A DNA stretch of 64,000 nucleotides from Mycobacterium sp. ITM-2016-00317 (GTDB lineage Bacteria; Actinomycetota; Actinomycetes; Mycobacteriales; Mycobacteriaceae), in NCBI RefSeq assembly GCF_002968295.1, contig NZ_CP134399.1, positions 5,996,111-6,060,110 of the forward strand, given 5' to 3'. The notes below the pieces were generated by a model. It was not told where the DNA came from, did no database searches, and saw only the letters and a program-made list of their open reading frames with translations. The translations under genes and the position numbers were made by a program. Position 1 is the first letter of the stretch; every line of letters begins with the position of its first letter. Positions 25,282-34,458 of this stretch are shown here, in pieces.

Positions 25282-26178
25282 ATGACGGAGATCTCCGACG
25301 AAGCCCTTCCGGACCTCGACGAGTTCGCGCTGCTGCCCGAGAACGCCGCGCAGGTCGGCGCCACCGACATCCCCGCGGCCGAGCGGATCGACCGCGGACC
25401 GGTCAGCGCGATCAAGTTCGGCAGCGACGCGCCGCGCGTGGTGTTCCTGCACGGCGGCGGCCAGAACGCGCACACCTGGGACTCGGTGATCGTCGGACTC
25501 GGGGTGCCCGCACTGGCGATCGACCTACCCGGACACGGACGTTCGGCCTGGCGCGAAGACGGCGACTACGGACCGAAGCTCAACGCCGTCGCCATCGAAC
25601 CCGTGCTCCGTGAGCTGGCGGCCGACGCCGACCTGGTGGTCGGGATGTCGCTGGGCGGGCTGACCGCGCTGCGCCTGGCGGTCACGGCCCCGGAACTGGT
25701 GCGGCGCCTGGTGCTGGTCGACGTGACACCGTCGGCGCCCGAGCGCCACACCGAGATGACCGACGCACAGAAGGGCACCGTCGCGCTGGTGCAGGGCGAC
25801 CGCACCTTCCCGTCCTTCGACGCGATGCTGGAGGTGACGGTCGCCGCGGCGCCCCACCGTGATCGGAAGTCATTGCGGCGCGGGGTGTTCCACAACGCCA
25901 AGCGCCTCGAGGACGGCACCTGGACATGGCGCTACGACAGCATCCGCAAGGGTGAGGGTTTCGAGAACCTGTGGGACGACGTGCCACGGCTGAGCACCCC
26001 GACCACACTGATCCGCGGCGCGAACTCCTTCTTCGTCAACGACGACGACGCCGACGCGTTCGCCAGGACCGCACCCGGCTTCCAGCGCGTGCACATCGTC
26101 GAGAACTCCGGTCACTCGGTGCAGAGCGATCAGCCAGTCGCGCTGATCGAGCTGTTGCGCGGCATCCTGGCGGACTAG
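25282..26178 (+). CDS. alpha/beta hydrolase (Rv0045c homologue)
   Basis: 298 residues from ATG 25282. The alpha/beta hydrolase features are APRVVFLHGGGQNAHTWDSV (oxyanion region), AIDLPGHGRSAW, the elbow VVGMSLGGLTALRLAV with nucleophile Ser at about 118, and the C-terminal His in VENSGHSVQS. Asp residues after TTLIRGANSFFV complete a likely triad. The M. tuberculosis homologue is an esterase with a small cap. It is divergent from the Eis-like gene and followed by a 16-bp palindrome. Confidence 0.88.
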   Translation: MTEISDEALPDLDEFALLPENAAQVGATDIPAAERIDRGPVSAIKFGSDAPRVVFLHGGGQNAHTWDSVIVGLGVPALAIDLPGHGRSAWREDGDYGPKLNAVAIEPVLRELAADADLVVGMSLGGLTALRLAVTAPELVRRLVLVDVTPSAPERHTEMTDAQKGTVALVQGDRTFPSFDAMLEVTVAAAPHRDRKSLRRGVFHNAKRLEDGTWTWRYDSIRKGEGFENLWDDVPRLSTPTTLIRGANSFFVNDDDADAFARTAPGFQRVHIVENSGHSVQSDQPVALIELLRGILAD

Positions 26179-26217
26179 CCGACCGCGGCGCGTCAGCTGC
26201 TGTTCATCTTCTGCTTG

Positions 26218-26233
26218 CCCGGCGATCGCCGGG
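26218..26233. terminator. short GC hairpin after the alpha/beta hydrolase gene
   Basis: CCCGGCGATCGCCGGG is a perfect palindrome that can fold with a GATC loop, 40 bases after the hydrolase stop and before the phoX-like gene. No U tract follows, so it is only a possible terminator. Confidence 0.4.
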
Positions 26234-26303
26234 CTGCCGTAACTTTCCGCGAATCCGGCCGCCCAGCCCGCGGCCGGAGTCGGCGTGGGAAGGAACCCCG
26301 AAG

Positions 26304-28379
26304 ATGGCGCTCGTACCGCTGAACCTGCTCGTCGCGCACAACGGAAAGTCCAAGCGGCAGCACGTGACCTGTGTGCACAAGTGCGGGGACGCCTGCGCCA
26401 AGCCGGTCCCCAACCGCAGCGACAACGAATACTTCGGCGACATCGCCAAAGCCGTCTCCCGGCGCTCCCTTCTGCACGCCGGCGGGGTGGCCGTGCTCGC
26501 CGTCGGCGCCGGCTCCGCGCTCGCCGCCTGCTCGAACACCTCCGAGCCCGCTCCGGCCTCCCCGTCACCCGCCGCCGCGACGACCGAGCCGCCGACGGGG
26601 ATGCGGTTCGCCTCCGTCCCACCCAACAGCCAGGACGCCGTCGTCGTCGCCGACGGTTACGAACAGGCCGTAGTGATCAGCTGGGGCGACCCGGTACTGC
26701 CGGGCGCCCCGCAGTTCGACGTCGACAACCAGACCGGCGCCGCCCAACGCGGCCAGTTCGGCTACAACAACGACTTCGCCGGCCTGCTGCCCATCGACGG
26801 CCGGCCCGGTCACTACCTGCTGGTCACCAACTTCGAGTACGCGACACCACAGTTCATGTTCCCGGGGTACGACGCCGACGCCCCGACCCGGGACCAGTTC
26901 GAGGTCGAGATCGCCTCGATGGGCATGGGTGTCGTCGAGGTCGAACGCACCCCCGACGGTGGCCTGCGGCCGGTCATGGGCCGCTACAACCGGCGCATCA
27001 CCGGTGACAGCCCCTTCATCCTGACCGGGCCCGCCGCCGGAACCGACTTCGTCAAGACCGCGGCCGACCCCGAGGGCCGCACCGTGCTCGGTACCATCGC
27101 CAACTGCGCGGGCGGGGTAACACCCTGGGGCACCGTGCTTTCCGGCGAGGAGAACTTTCACGGCTACTTCGGCGCGCCCGAAGGATCGCCAGCGCCGAAG
27201 CCCGTGGACGCGGACCGCCACGACCGCTACGGGGTGTCCCTGGAGCCGTCCGAATTGCGTTGGGAGAACTTCGATCCCCGCTTCGACCTGGCCCAGTCCC
27301 CCAACGAGGTGAACCGGTTCGGCTACGTCGTGGAACTGAACCCCTGGGACCCGGACTCGACGCCGGTCAAGCATTCGGCGTTGGGCCGGCTCAAACACGA
27401 GGGCGCCAACATCCACGTCACCGCCGACGGCACCGTCGTCGCCTACACCGGCGACGACGAACGCTTCGACTACATGTACAAGTTCATCTCCAGCCGCACG
27501 GTGGAGCCCGGCCGGGATCCCGAGGCGATGGCGAACAACCTGGCGATCCTCGACGAGGGCACTCTCTACGTCGCCAAGCTCTCCAGCGACATCCCCGCCG
27601 GTGACCTCGACGGCTCGGGTGCGCTGCCTGCCGGCGGATCCTTCCGCGGCAGTGGCACGTGGATTCCGCTGCTGCGCTCGGGCCCGAACGGGCAGGCCGA
27701 ATCACTCGTCGACGGCGTCACCGCCCAGGAGGCCGCCGTGTTCACCCGGATGGCAGCCGACAAAGCCGGCGCCACCAAGATGGACCGCCCCGAGGACTTC
27801 GAGGCGAACCCGAAGACCGGCAAGGTCTACGTCGCGCTGACCAACAACGACGAACGCGGCGCCCCGGGCGAAGCCGCCGCCGACGCGTCGAATCCCCGCA
27901 ACGACAACAAGAGTGGTCAGATCCTGGAGATCACCGACAACCACGCCGGCACCGACTTCAGCTGGGAGCTGCTGCTGGTGTGCGGCGACCCGCTGGCCGC
28001 CGACACCTACTACGGCGGCTTCGACAAGACGAAGGTCAGCCCGATCTCCTGCCCGGACAACCTGGCCTTCGACAGCCACGGCAACCTGTGGATCTCCACC
28101 GACGGCAATGCGCTGGACTCCAACGACGGCCTGTTCGCCGTCGCCCTCGACGGCCCCAACCGTGGTGAGACGAAACAGTTCCTGACCGTGCCGCTCGGCG
28201 CCGAGACCTGCGGGCCGGTGGTCACCGACGACCTGGTCACCGTGTGCGTCCAGCATCCGGGCGAGAACGACGAGAACAGCATTGACGATCCCCAGTCGCG
28301 GTGGCCCGAGGGCGGCGACGGGACCGCGCGGCCGTCGGTGGTGGTGGTGTGGCGCAACGGCGGCAACATCGGCGTGTAG
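26304..28379 (+). CDS. PhoX family (DUF839) Tat-exported phosphatase-like protein
   Basis: 691 residues from ATG 26304, after GGAAGG. The N-terminus has the PhoX-type Cys motif TCVHKCGDAC (about 22-31). It is followed by a twin-arginine signal SRRSLLHAGG (RR at 53-54) and a possible lipobox LAAC at 73-76, so it is exported folded and may be lipid-anchored. The body is a beta-propeller: GYNNDFAGLLPI, LLVTNFEYATPQFMFPGYD, NCAGGVTPWGTVLSGEENFH, DRPEDFEANPKTGKVYVALT, CPDNLAFDSHGNLWISTDGN. PhoX enzymes are Ca/Fe-dependent alkaline phosphatases. Phosphatase activity here is inferred from family only. Confidence 0.86.
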   Translation: MALVPLNLLVAHNGKSKRQHVTCVHKCGDACAKPVPNRSDNEYFGDIAKAVSRRSLLHAGGVAVLAVGAGSALAACSNTSEPAPASPSPAAATTEPPTGMRFASVPPNSQDAVVVADGYEQAVVISWGDPVLPGAPQFDVDNQTGAAQRGQFGYNNDFAGLLPIDGRPGHYLLVTNFEYATPQFMFPGYDADAPTRDQFEVEIASMGMGVVEVERTPDGGLRPVMGRYNRRITGDSPFILTGPAAGTDFVKTAADPEGRTVLGTIANCAGGVTPWGTVLSGEENFHGYFGAPEGSPAPKPVDADRHDRYGVSLEPSELRWENFDPRFDLAQSPNEVNRFGYVVELNPWDPDSTPVKHSALGRLKHEGANIHVTADGTVVAYTGDDERFDYMYKFISSRTVEPGRDPEAMANNLAILDEGTLYVAKLSSDIPAGDLDGSGALPAGGSFRGSGTWIPLLRSGPNGQAESLVDGVTAQEAAVFTRMAADKAGATKMDRPEDFEANPKTGKVYVALTNNDERGAPGEAAADASNPRNDNKSGQILEITDNHAGTDFSWELLLVCGDPLAADTYYGGFDKTKVSPISCPDNLAFDSHGNLWISTDGNALDSNDGLFAVALDGPNRGETKQFLTVPLGAETCGPVVTDDLVTVCVQHPGENDENSIDDPQSRWPEGGDGTARPSVVVVWRNGGNIGV

Positions 28380-28433
28380 GGGGCCGTGAGCGGGAGAGTT
28401 TGTGTCTGGGCGCGGGGGGATATCCCCGCGGGC

Positions 28434-29240
28434 ATGACCTCCGCGAACCGGCCGGTACGCATCGGCGTGCAACTCCAGCCGCAGCACTCCCCGCGCTACG
28501 ACAACATCCGCGACGCGGTGCGCCGCTGCGAGGACCTCGGCGTCGACGTCGCCTTCAACTGGGACCACTTCTTCCCGCTCTACGGTGATCCCGAGGGCGC
28601 GCACTTCGAATGCTGGACGATGCTCGCCGCGTGGGCCGAGCAGACCTCACGGATCGAGATCGGCGCGCTCGTCACCTGCAACTCCTACCGCAACCCCGAC
28701 CTGCTGGCCGACATGGCCCGCACCGTCGACCACATCAGCGACGGCCGGCTCATCCTGGGGATCGGGTCGGGCTGGAAGCAGCGGGACTACGACGAGTACG
28801 GCTACGAGTTCGGTACTGCGGGCAGCCGACTCGACGACCTCGCCGCCGCGATGCCGCGGATCGAGTCCAGGATGGCCCGGCTCAACCCGCAACCGGTCCG
28901 CGACATCCCGGTCCTGATCGGCGGTGAGGGCGAGAAGAAGACCCTGCCGCTGGTGGCCCGGCACGCCGACATCTGGCACTCGTTCGCCGACCGCGACAGC
29001 TACCCCCGCAAAGCCGAGATCCTCGACCGTCTCTGCGCCGACACGGGCCGGGATCCGGCCACCATCGAGCGCTCGGCCGCGGCCGGCGGCGACGACGAGG
29101 CCGCCCTGCTCGAAGACGCCGATGCACTGACCGCACTCGGGATCACGATGCTGACCGTCGGGGTCAACGGCCCCGACTACGACCTCGGCCAAGCCGAGGC
29201 GCTGTGCCGCTGGCGCGACCGCCGCCTGGCCGACGGCTGA
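28434..29240 (+). CDS. LLM class F420-dependent oxidoreductase (Rv0044c homologue)
   Basis: 268 residues from ATG 28434. An earlier GTG at 28386 is possible, but the conserved start is TSANRPVRIGVQLQPQH. TIM-barrel landmarks: VDVAFNWDHFFPLYGDPEGA, IEIGALVTCNSYRNPDLLAD, HISDGRLILGIGSGWKQRDY, DIPVLIGGEGEKKTLPLVAR. It is a paralogue of the protein at 10220-11035. A hairpin (28411-28430) covers the likely ribosome site. It is followed 53 bases later by a GntR regulator on the same strand, the same pair as Rv0044c-Rv0043c. Confidence 0.87.
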   Translation: MTSANRPVRIGVQLQPQHSPRYDNIRDAVRRCEDLGVDVAFNWDHFFPLYGDPEGAHFECWTMLAAWAEQTSRIEIGALVTCNSYRNPDLLADMARTVDHISDGRLILGIGSGWKQRDYDEYGYEFGTAGSRLDDLAAAMPRIESRMARLNPQPVRDIPVLIGGEGEKKTLPLVARHADIWHSFADRDSYPRKAEILDRLCADTGRDPATIERSAAAGGDDEAALLEDADALTALGITMLTVGVNGPDYDLGQAEALCRWRDRRLADG

Positions 29241-29293
29241 CCCTGTCCGATCGGCCCCCGGCGGGGCCGTCCCCGTGAAAGACTGGCGCGGCC

Positions 29294-29956
29294 ATGCCCA
29301 AGAAATATGGGGTCAAGGAGAAGGATCTCGTGGTCTCTCACGTGGTCGATATGGTGCTGACCGGCCGGCTTCGATCGGGAGATCGATTGGACCGCAACGA
29401 GATTGCGCACCAACTCGGCGTGAGCCGGGTGCCGGTCCAGGAGGCGGTGGTCCAGCTCGAGCACGACGGCATCCTGACCACGCGCTACCACCGCGGCGCC
29501 TACGTGGAGCGCTTCGACGAGTCCACCGTCCGCGAGCACCTCGAGCTGTACGGGATCCTCAACGGCATCGCCTCGGCCCGCGCGGCGACCGCGGCAGACC
29601 CCGCCGTCATCGCCGAGCTGGACACCGAGATCCGACAGATGCGCTCCGACCGGGATCCCCGGCAGTTCCACCTGCACGCCAGACGTTTCCGCGCAGCAAT
29701 CACGAGCACCTACGCCGGGCCCCGACTGCACGCCGCGATCGAGGCCTCCCAGACCCTGGTCCCACAGCAGTTCTGGCAGTCCTATGCCCATCACCGCGAC
29801 CGCCTGCTGCCGTCCTACGACGCCGAGTTCGCCGCGATCCAGGCCGGCAACCCGGACGCGGCACGCACCGCCTGCAGCGACCGCGCCGACGGCATGGCCA
29901 CAGCCCTGGTGGCCGAACTGGTGCGGCGCGGGGTGCTCGGCCGCGACGGGTACTGA
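29294..29956 (+). CDS. GntR family regulator with FCD domain (Rv0043c homologue)
   Basis: 220 residues from ATG 29294. The N-terminal winged helix (about 10-75) reads DMVLTGRLRSGDRLDRNEIA, then HQLGVSRVPVQEAVVQLEHD and GILTTRYHRGAYV. The C-terminal FCD ligand domain is helical with LELYGILNGIASARAA and a His-rich metal-site region FHLHARRFRAAI and AHHRDRLLPSYDAEF. It is in line with the LLM oxidoreductase upstream and the amino-acid transporter genes 49 bases downstream and may control either. The effector is unknown. Confidence 0.86.
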   Translation: MPKKYGVKEKDLVVSHVVDMVLTGRLRSGDRLDRNEIAHQLGVSRVPVQEAVVQLEHDGILTTRYHRGAYVERFDESTVREHLELYGILNGIASARAATAADPAVIAELDTEIRQMRSDRDPRQFHLHARRFRAAITSTYAGPRLHAAIEASQTLVPQQFWQSYAHHRDRLLPSYDAEFAAIQAGNPDAARTACSDRADGMATALVAELVRRGVLGRDGY

Positions 29957-30005
29957 AGGGACCGAACGCGGCGCGCCCGTGGGGGTGCGCGCTACCTTGC
30001 TTGGA

Positions 30006-31802
30006 ATGAACTTCTTGCGGATTGTGCGCACGGCGGTGAAGAGCGCCGTCCTGATCCTGGTCCTCGGGATGATCGCCGCGATGGGTCTGGCCGGGCCGGC
30101 CGGTGCGCAGGTCGACCAGTGCGCACCGCCGGGTCTCGCCAGTGCCAGCCCGCTGCCGACGAACCTGGCCGCCGCAGGCAGCGGCCCGGCCGAGGACAAA
30201 TACACCACCGCGACGGTGGTGCCGTTGGAGTCCGTCGACGTCAACGCACTCGGCCTCAGCCAGCCCGGCACCCTGACCGTCGGAACCCTCTCCGACGCCC
30301 CGCCCAGCATCTGCATCGACTCGGCCGGACAGTTCACCGGCTTCGACAACGAACTGCTGCGCGCGGTCGCCGAGAAGCTCGGCCTGCAGATCAACTTCGT
30401 CGGCACCGAGTTCTCCGGACTGCTGGCCCAGGTCGCGTCCCGGCGCTTCGACGTCGGGTCGTCGTCGATCACCACCACCGACGCCCGCCGCCGCACCGTC
30501 GGCTTCACCAACGGCTACGACTTCGGGTACTTCTCCCTCGTCGTGCCCAGGGGCTCGGCCATCACCGGGTTCGACCAGCTGGCGCCCGGGCAGCGCATCG
30601 GCGTCGTGCAGGGCACCGTGCAGGAGGCCTACGTCGTCGACAGCCTGAAGCTGCAGCCGGTCAAGTTCCCCGACTACAACACCGTCTACGCCAGCCTCAA
30701 GAGCGGGCAGATCGACGCGTGGGTGGCCCCGTCGCAGCAGGCGCAGGGCACCGTGCAGCCCGGGGACCCCACCGAGATCATCGAGAACACGTTCAGTCTC
30801 GACAATTTCATCGCCTGGGCGGTCGCCGGGGACAACCAGCCGCTGATCGACGCGCTGAACTCCGGTCTGGACGCGGTCATCGCCGACGGCACCTGGTCGC
30901 GGCTCTACACCGACTGGGTACCGCGGGCACTGCCGCCGGGCTGGAAGCCGGGCTCCAAGGCCGCGCCCGTCCCGCAGCTGCCCGACTTCAACGCCATCGC
31001 CGCGCAGAACCAGACCGCGCAGGGCCCGGCCGCTCCCGTGCAACCCAAATCCACGCTGTCCCAACTCGCCGCGTCGTTTCTGGACTGGGATCTCTACAAG
31101 CAGGCGATTCCTGACCTGTTCAAGACCGGGCTGCCCAACACCCTGATCCTGACCATCTCGGCCAGCATCATCGGGCTGATCCTCGGCATGGCGCTGGCCA
31201 TCGCCGGCATCTCCAAATCGCGGTGGCTGCGCTGGCCCGCCCGCGTGTACACCGACATCTTCCGCGGCCTGCCCGAGGTCGTGATCATCCTGCTGATCGG
31301 GCTCGGCGTCGGCCCCGTGGTCGGGCATCTCACCGGCAACAATCCGTTCCCGCTCGGCATCGCCGCGCTGGGCCTGATGGCGGCGGCCTACATCGGGGAG
31401 ATCTTCCGGTCCGGCATACAGAGCGTCGACCCCGGACAGCTCGAAGCCTCTCGCGCACTGGGTTTCAGCTATTCGACGTCGATGCGCCTGGTGGTCGTGC
31501 CGCAAGGCGTACGACGGGTGCTGCCCGCGCTGATGAACCAGTTCATCTCGCTGCTGAAGGCGTCCTCGCTGGTGTACTTCCTCGGGCTGATCGCCAACCA
31601 GCGGGAGCTCTTCCAGGTCGGCCGGGACCTGAACGCGCAGACCGGCAACCTCTCCCCCCTCGTCGCGGCCGGCCTGTTCTACCTCGCGCTGACGATCCCG
31701 CTGACGCATCTGGTGAACTACATCGACGCCCGGTTGCGTCGCGGCCGCAAACCCGTCGACGACGATCCGCTGGTGCTCGCCACCTCCCAGGAGATGAACT
31801 GA
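30006..31802 (+). CDS. amino-acid ABC transporter, fused substrate-binding protein and permease
   Basis: 598 residues from ATG 30006. A signal segment (SAVLILVLGMIAAMGLAGPA, cleaved near GAQ at about 35) leads into a type-3 extracellular solute-binding domain (about 80-315: PPSICIDSAGQFTGFDNELL, VASRRFDVGSSSITTTDARR, GQRIGVVQGTVQEAYV). A His/Gln-type permease domain follows (about 365-590) with the inner-membrane coupling motif EASRALGFSYSTSMRLVVVP. Binding protein and permease on one chain means each transporter dimer carries two tethered receptors. The ATPase gene overlaps its stop by one base (TGATG). A polar amino acid such as Gln or Glu is the likely substrate. Confidence 0.9.
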   Translation: MNFLRIVRTAVKSAVLILVLGMIAAMGLAGPAGAQVDQCAPPGLASASPLPTNLAAAGSGPAEDKYTTATVVPLESVDVNALGLSQPGTLTVGTLSDAPPSICIDSAGQFTGFDNELLRAVAEKLGLQINFVGTEFSGLLAQVASRRFDVGSSSITTTDARRRTVGFTNGYDFGYFSLVVPRGSAITGFDQLAPGQRIGVVQGTVQEAYVVDSLKLQPVKFPDYNTVYASLKSGQIDAWVAPSQQAQGTVQPGDPTEIIENTFSLDNFIAWAVAGDNQPLIDALNSGLDAVIADGTWSRLYTDWVPRALPPGWKPGSKAAPVPQLPDFNAIAAQNQTAQGPAAPVQPKSTLSQLAASFLDWDLYKQAIPDLFKTGLPNTLILTISASIIGLILGMALAIAGISKSRWLRWPARVYTDIFRGLPEVVIILLIGLGVGPVVGHLTGNNPFPLGIAALGLMAAAYIGEIFRSGIQSVDPGQLEASRALGFSYSTSMRLVVVPQGVRRVLPALMNQFISLLKASSLVYFLGLIANQRELFQVGRDLNAQTGNLSPLVAAGLFYLALTIPLTHLVNYIDARLRRGRKPVDDDPLVLATSQEMN

Positions 31803-32542
31803 TGCCGATCGACGTGCAGCCGGTCTCGTTGACCGCCAAGGACATTCACCTGTCGTTCGGCAAGAGCGCAGTGCTGCGCGGCATCGATCTCGACGTGGCG
31901 GCCGGCTCCAGCACCGCGGTGATCGGGCCCTCCGGATCGGGTAAGTCAACGCTGCTGCGCACGCTCAACCGCCTCTACGAACCCGACCGGGGCGACATCC
32001 TGCTCGACGGCCGGTCGGTGCTGCGCGACAACCCCGACCAATTGCGCCAGCGCATCGGCATGGTGTTCCAGCACTTCCAGCTGTTCCCGCACCGCACGGT
32101 CCTCGACAACGTCACGATGGCCCCGCGCAAGCTCAAGAAGCTCAGCGCCGACGAGGCCCGCGAACTCGGGCTGGCGCAGCTGGACCGGGTCGGGTTGCGC
32201 AACAAGGCCGACGCCCGCCCCGCCACGCTGTCGGGCGGTCAGCAGCAGCGCGTCGCGATCGCCCGCGCGCTGGCGATGTCGCCCCAGGTGATGTTTTTCG
32301 ACGAGGCCACCTCCGCACTGGATCCCGAACTCGTCAAAGGGGTCCTGGAGTTGATCGCCGACCTTGCCGCCGACGGCATGACGATGGTCGTGGTCACCCA
32401 CGAGATGGGCTTCGCCCGGTCCACCGCCGACACCGTGGTGTTCATGGATCACGGCCAGGTGGTCGAGACCGGACCGCCGGAGCAGCTGTTCGAGTCCGCC
32501 GAGACCGAACGGCTCCGCAGGTTCCTGTCTCAGGTGCTCTAG
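31802..32542 (+). CDS. amino-acid ABC transporter ATP-binding protein
   Basis: 246 residues from ATG 31802. It contains all ABC motifs: Walker A GPSGSGKST (about 43-51), the Q-loop GMVFQHFQLFPHRTVLDNV, signature LSGGQQQRVAIARALAMSP, Walker B VMFFDEATSALDPE and the switch His in VVVTHEMGFA. It matches the GlnQ/HisP polar amino-acid subfamily. It is translationally coupled to the fused receptor-permease gene and completes a two-gene transporter. A MarR regulator follows 67 bases later. Confidence 0.94.
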   Translation: MPIDVQPVSLTAKDIHLSFGKSAVLRGIDLDVAAGSSTAVIGPSGSGKSTLLRTLNRLYEPDRGDILLDGRSVLRDNPDQLRQRIGMVFQHFQLFPHRTVLDNVTMAPRKLKKLSADEARELGLAQLDRVGLRNKADARPATLSGGQQQRVAIARALAMSPQVMFFDEATSALDPELVKGVLELIADLAADGMTMVVVTHEMGFARSTADTVVFMDHGQVVETGPPEQLFESAETERLRRFLSQVL

Positions 32543-32609
32543 AACATTCGCAGCGAATCCGGCCGACACCTGAACCTGGCGGTGCGCAACCGGTTAGACT
32601 GCCTGAATT

Positions 32610-33050
32610 ATGGTGCAGACCGACGCACGCGTGAGCGAGCTCGCCAGCGAGCTGCAGCGAGTGCTGTCCAAGGTACTGTCGGTCATGCGGCACACCGGCC
32701 GCACCGCCACCTCCGGCGATCTGACCCTGGCCCAACTGTCGATTCTGCTCACGCTGTTCGACCAGGGCCCGATGCGTATGACCGAACTCGCCGCCCATGA
32801 GAAGGTCCGCACGCCGACCACGACGGTGGCGATCCGCCGGCTGGAGAAGCTCGGCCTGGTCAAGCGTGACCGTGATCCGTCCGACCTGCGCGCGGTGCTG
32901 GTCGACATCACCCCGGAGGGCCTGGAACAGCACCGGGATGCGTTGGAATCCAGGCGCGCTCACCTCGCATCGCTGCTGAGCAAGCTCAGCGACGACGAAC
33001 TCGACGCGTTGGCCAAGGCGCTGGCGCCGCTCGAGCGCATCGCCGAATAG
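32610..33050 (+). CDS. MarR family transcriptional regulator (Rv0042c homologue)
   Basis: 146 residues from ATG 32610. Winged helix typical of MarR: LTLAQLSILLTLFDQGPMRM, TELAAHEKVRTPTTTVAIRR, then LEKLGLVKRDRDPSDLRAVL with the wing, and a helical C-terminus for dimerisation. It lies downstream of the amino-acid transporter and converges on the glucosylglycerate hydrolase gene with 11 bases between stops. Targets and ligand are unknown. Confidence 0.88.
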   Translation: MVQTDARVSELASELQRVLSKVLSVMRHTGRTATSGDLTLAQLSILLTLFDQGPMRMTELAAHEKVRTPTTTVAIRRLEKLGLVKRDRDPSDLRAVLVDITPEGLEQHRDALESRRAHLASLLSKLSDDELDALAKALAPLERIAE

Positions 33051-33061
33051 CGCGGGCGCGG

Positions 33062-34402
33062 TCAGCCGAGCCAGTCCAGCACCGCCGCGGCGGTCCACGA
33101 CTGCTGCATGCTGCCCAGCGGCTCCCCGGTGAACGGCTCGTAGTACTCGGCGAAGGTGCCGTCGCTGGCCTGGCGCAGGCCTTCCCGCCGCAGGCTCGCC
33201 GACCGTTCGGCCCAGCCCCGGCGCGCGAAGCACCACGAGAACAGCCACGTCATCACCGGCCACACCGGGCCGCGCCAGTACTCGCGCGGCCGGAAGTCCC
33301 GCGACACCGGCGACGTCGACGGAATCAGCGAGTAGGCCAAGTCCGGGTGACCGCAGAAACGCGGGCCCTCCAACAGCTTCAACAGGGCCCGCTCCCGCTC
33401 GTGCGGCAGACCGCCGCACAGCAGCGGCGCGAACTGCGCCACCGTCTCTGTCGCGATCCACTTCTCCGCCCGCACGTCGTAATCCCTTGCCGCACCGGTG
33501 CGCTGATCGGTGGTCGCGATCACCCCGGACCGGAACCGCTCGGCCCACGCATAGAGATCCCGCACGTCGGAGTTGGGCCGCTTGTGGTCCTCCCCGATCT
33601 CTGCCAGCACCTGGCAGGCCACCGCCAGGATCGCCGAGACGAACACGTCCTCCACCGCGAAACTCATGGTCTTGGAAAGCAATCGGTCGTCGTAGCGGGC
33701 GGCCTTCATCTCCTCGAGCAGCCACAGGTAACGGTCGTACTCCAGATCGGACGGGCGCTGGGTGGCGTCGGTGTTGATCTTGTTGTCCTCGCGCTGATAC
33801 TCGGGCACCTCACCGGGAATCACGTTGGCGTACGGGCCGTCCCAGCGCGGGGAGTTGTCCATCCCCGACTCCCAGCCGTGGTACAGGGTGACCCGGCCGC
33901 GCTCGTTCTGGTCGCGGCACTCGGCCAGCCACCGGTGCCAACGCACCAGATGATTCCAGCGCCGGTCCAGGAACGCCTGCGCCACCGCCCGGGTGGACCG
34001 CCCGCGGGTGCGGGCATGGTCGAGGATGCGCTGCACCGCGATGGCGTGCACCGGGGGCTGGGTGATCCCGGACGTGTGCCGGATGCGGGGCGCGTCGGCG
34101 GTCAGCGCCGAGCAGGCCCACCGGGCAGGCCCGGGGAAGTAGCCGTCCACGCCGTTGGCGAACACGATGTGCGGGATCATGCCGTTGCCCCACTGCGCGG
34201 ACAGCAGGGTGTCCAGCTCCACCACGGCCCGCTCCACCGACAGCGGCGCCAACCCGATCGCGACGAACGCCGCGTCCCAACTCCACATGTGCGGGTACAG
34301 CAGAGGAGCGGCCGTCGTCATCACGCCGAGGTCGTTACCCCGAAGCAGGTACGCGGCCCGGGCGGCCAGTTGGGTGGGAGCGAAGCTCGGATCGTGGGGC
34401 AT
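33062..34402 (-). CDS. ggh: glucosylglycerate hydrolase (GH63)
   Basis: 446 residues, the exact length I recall for the characterised Mycolicibacterium hassiacum enzyme. The residues I remember as important fall at the same numbers: Trp40 and Asp43 in HMWSWDAAF, Asp182 in HGWESGMDNSPRWDG (general acid), Glu419 in FAEYYEPFTGE (general base) and Gln434 in MQQSWTAA. The fold is an (alpha/alpha)6 barrel with REYWRGPVWPVMTWLFSWCF. It hydrolyses glucosylglycerate to glucose and glycerate. In rapid growers this solute accumulates under nitrogen starvation and is used on recovery. It is divergent from an SDR gene. No synthesis genes (gpgS, gpgP) are nearby. Confidence 0.9.
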   Translation of the reverse strand: MPHDPSFAPTQLAARAAYLLRGNDLGVMTTAAPLLYPHMWSWDAAFVAIGLAPLSVERAVVELDTLLSAQWGNGMIPHIVFANGVDGYFPGPARWACSALTADAPRIRHTSGITQPPVHAIAVQRILDHARTRGRSTRAVAQAFLDRRWNHLVRWHRWLAECRDQNERGRVTLYHGWESGMDNSPRWDGPYANVIPGEVPEYQREDNKINTDATQRPSDLEYDRYLWLLEEMKAARYDDRLLSKTMSFAVEDVFVSAILAVACQVLAEIGEDHKRPNSDVRDLYAWAERFRSGVIATTDQRTGAARDYDVRAEKWIATETVAQFAPLLCGGLPHERERALLKLLEGPRFCGHPDLAYSLIPSTSPVSRDFRPREYWRGPVWPVMTWLFSWCFARRGWAERSASLRREGLRQASDGTFAEYYEPFTGEPLGSMQQSWTAAAVLDWLG

Positions 34403-34458
34403 CGCCCCCCATGATGCGACGAGTTCGTCCGCTCTGCAGAGTCGGTAAGGTCTCGGGT

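Noticed and set aside
29700..31949. 749-codon minus-strand open frame
   Set aside because: Antisense to the amino-acid transporter gene; shadow frame.
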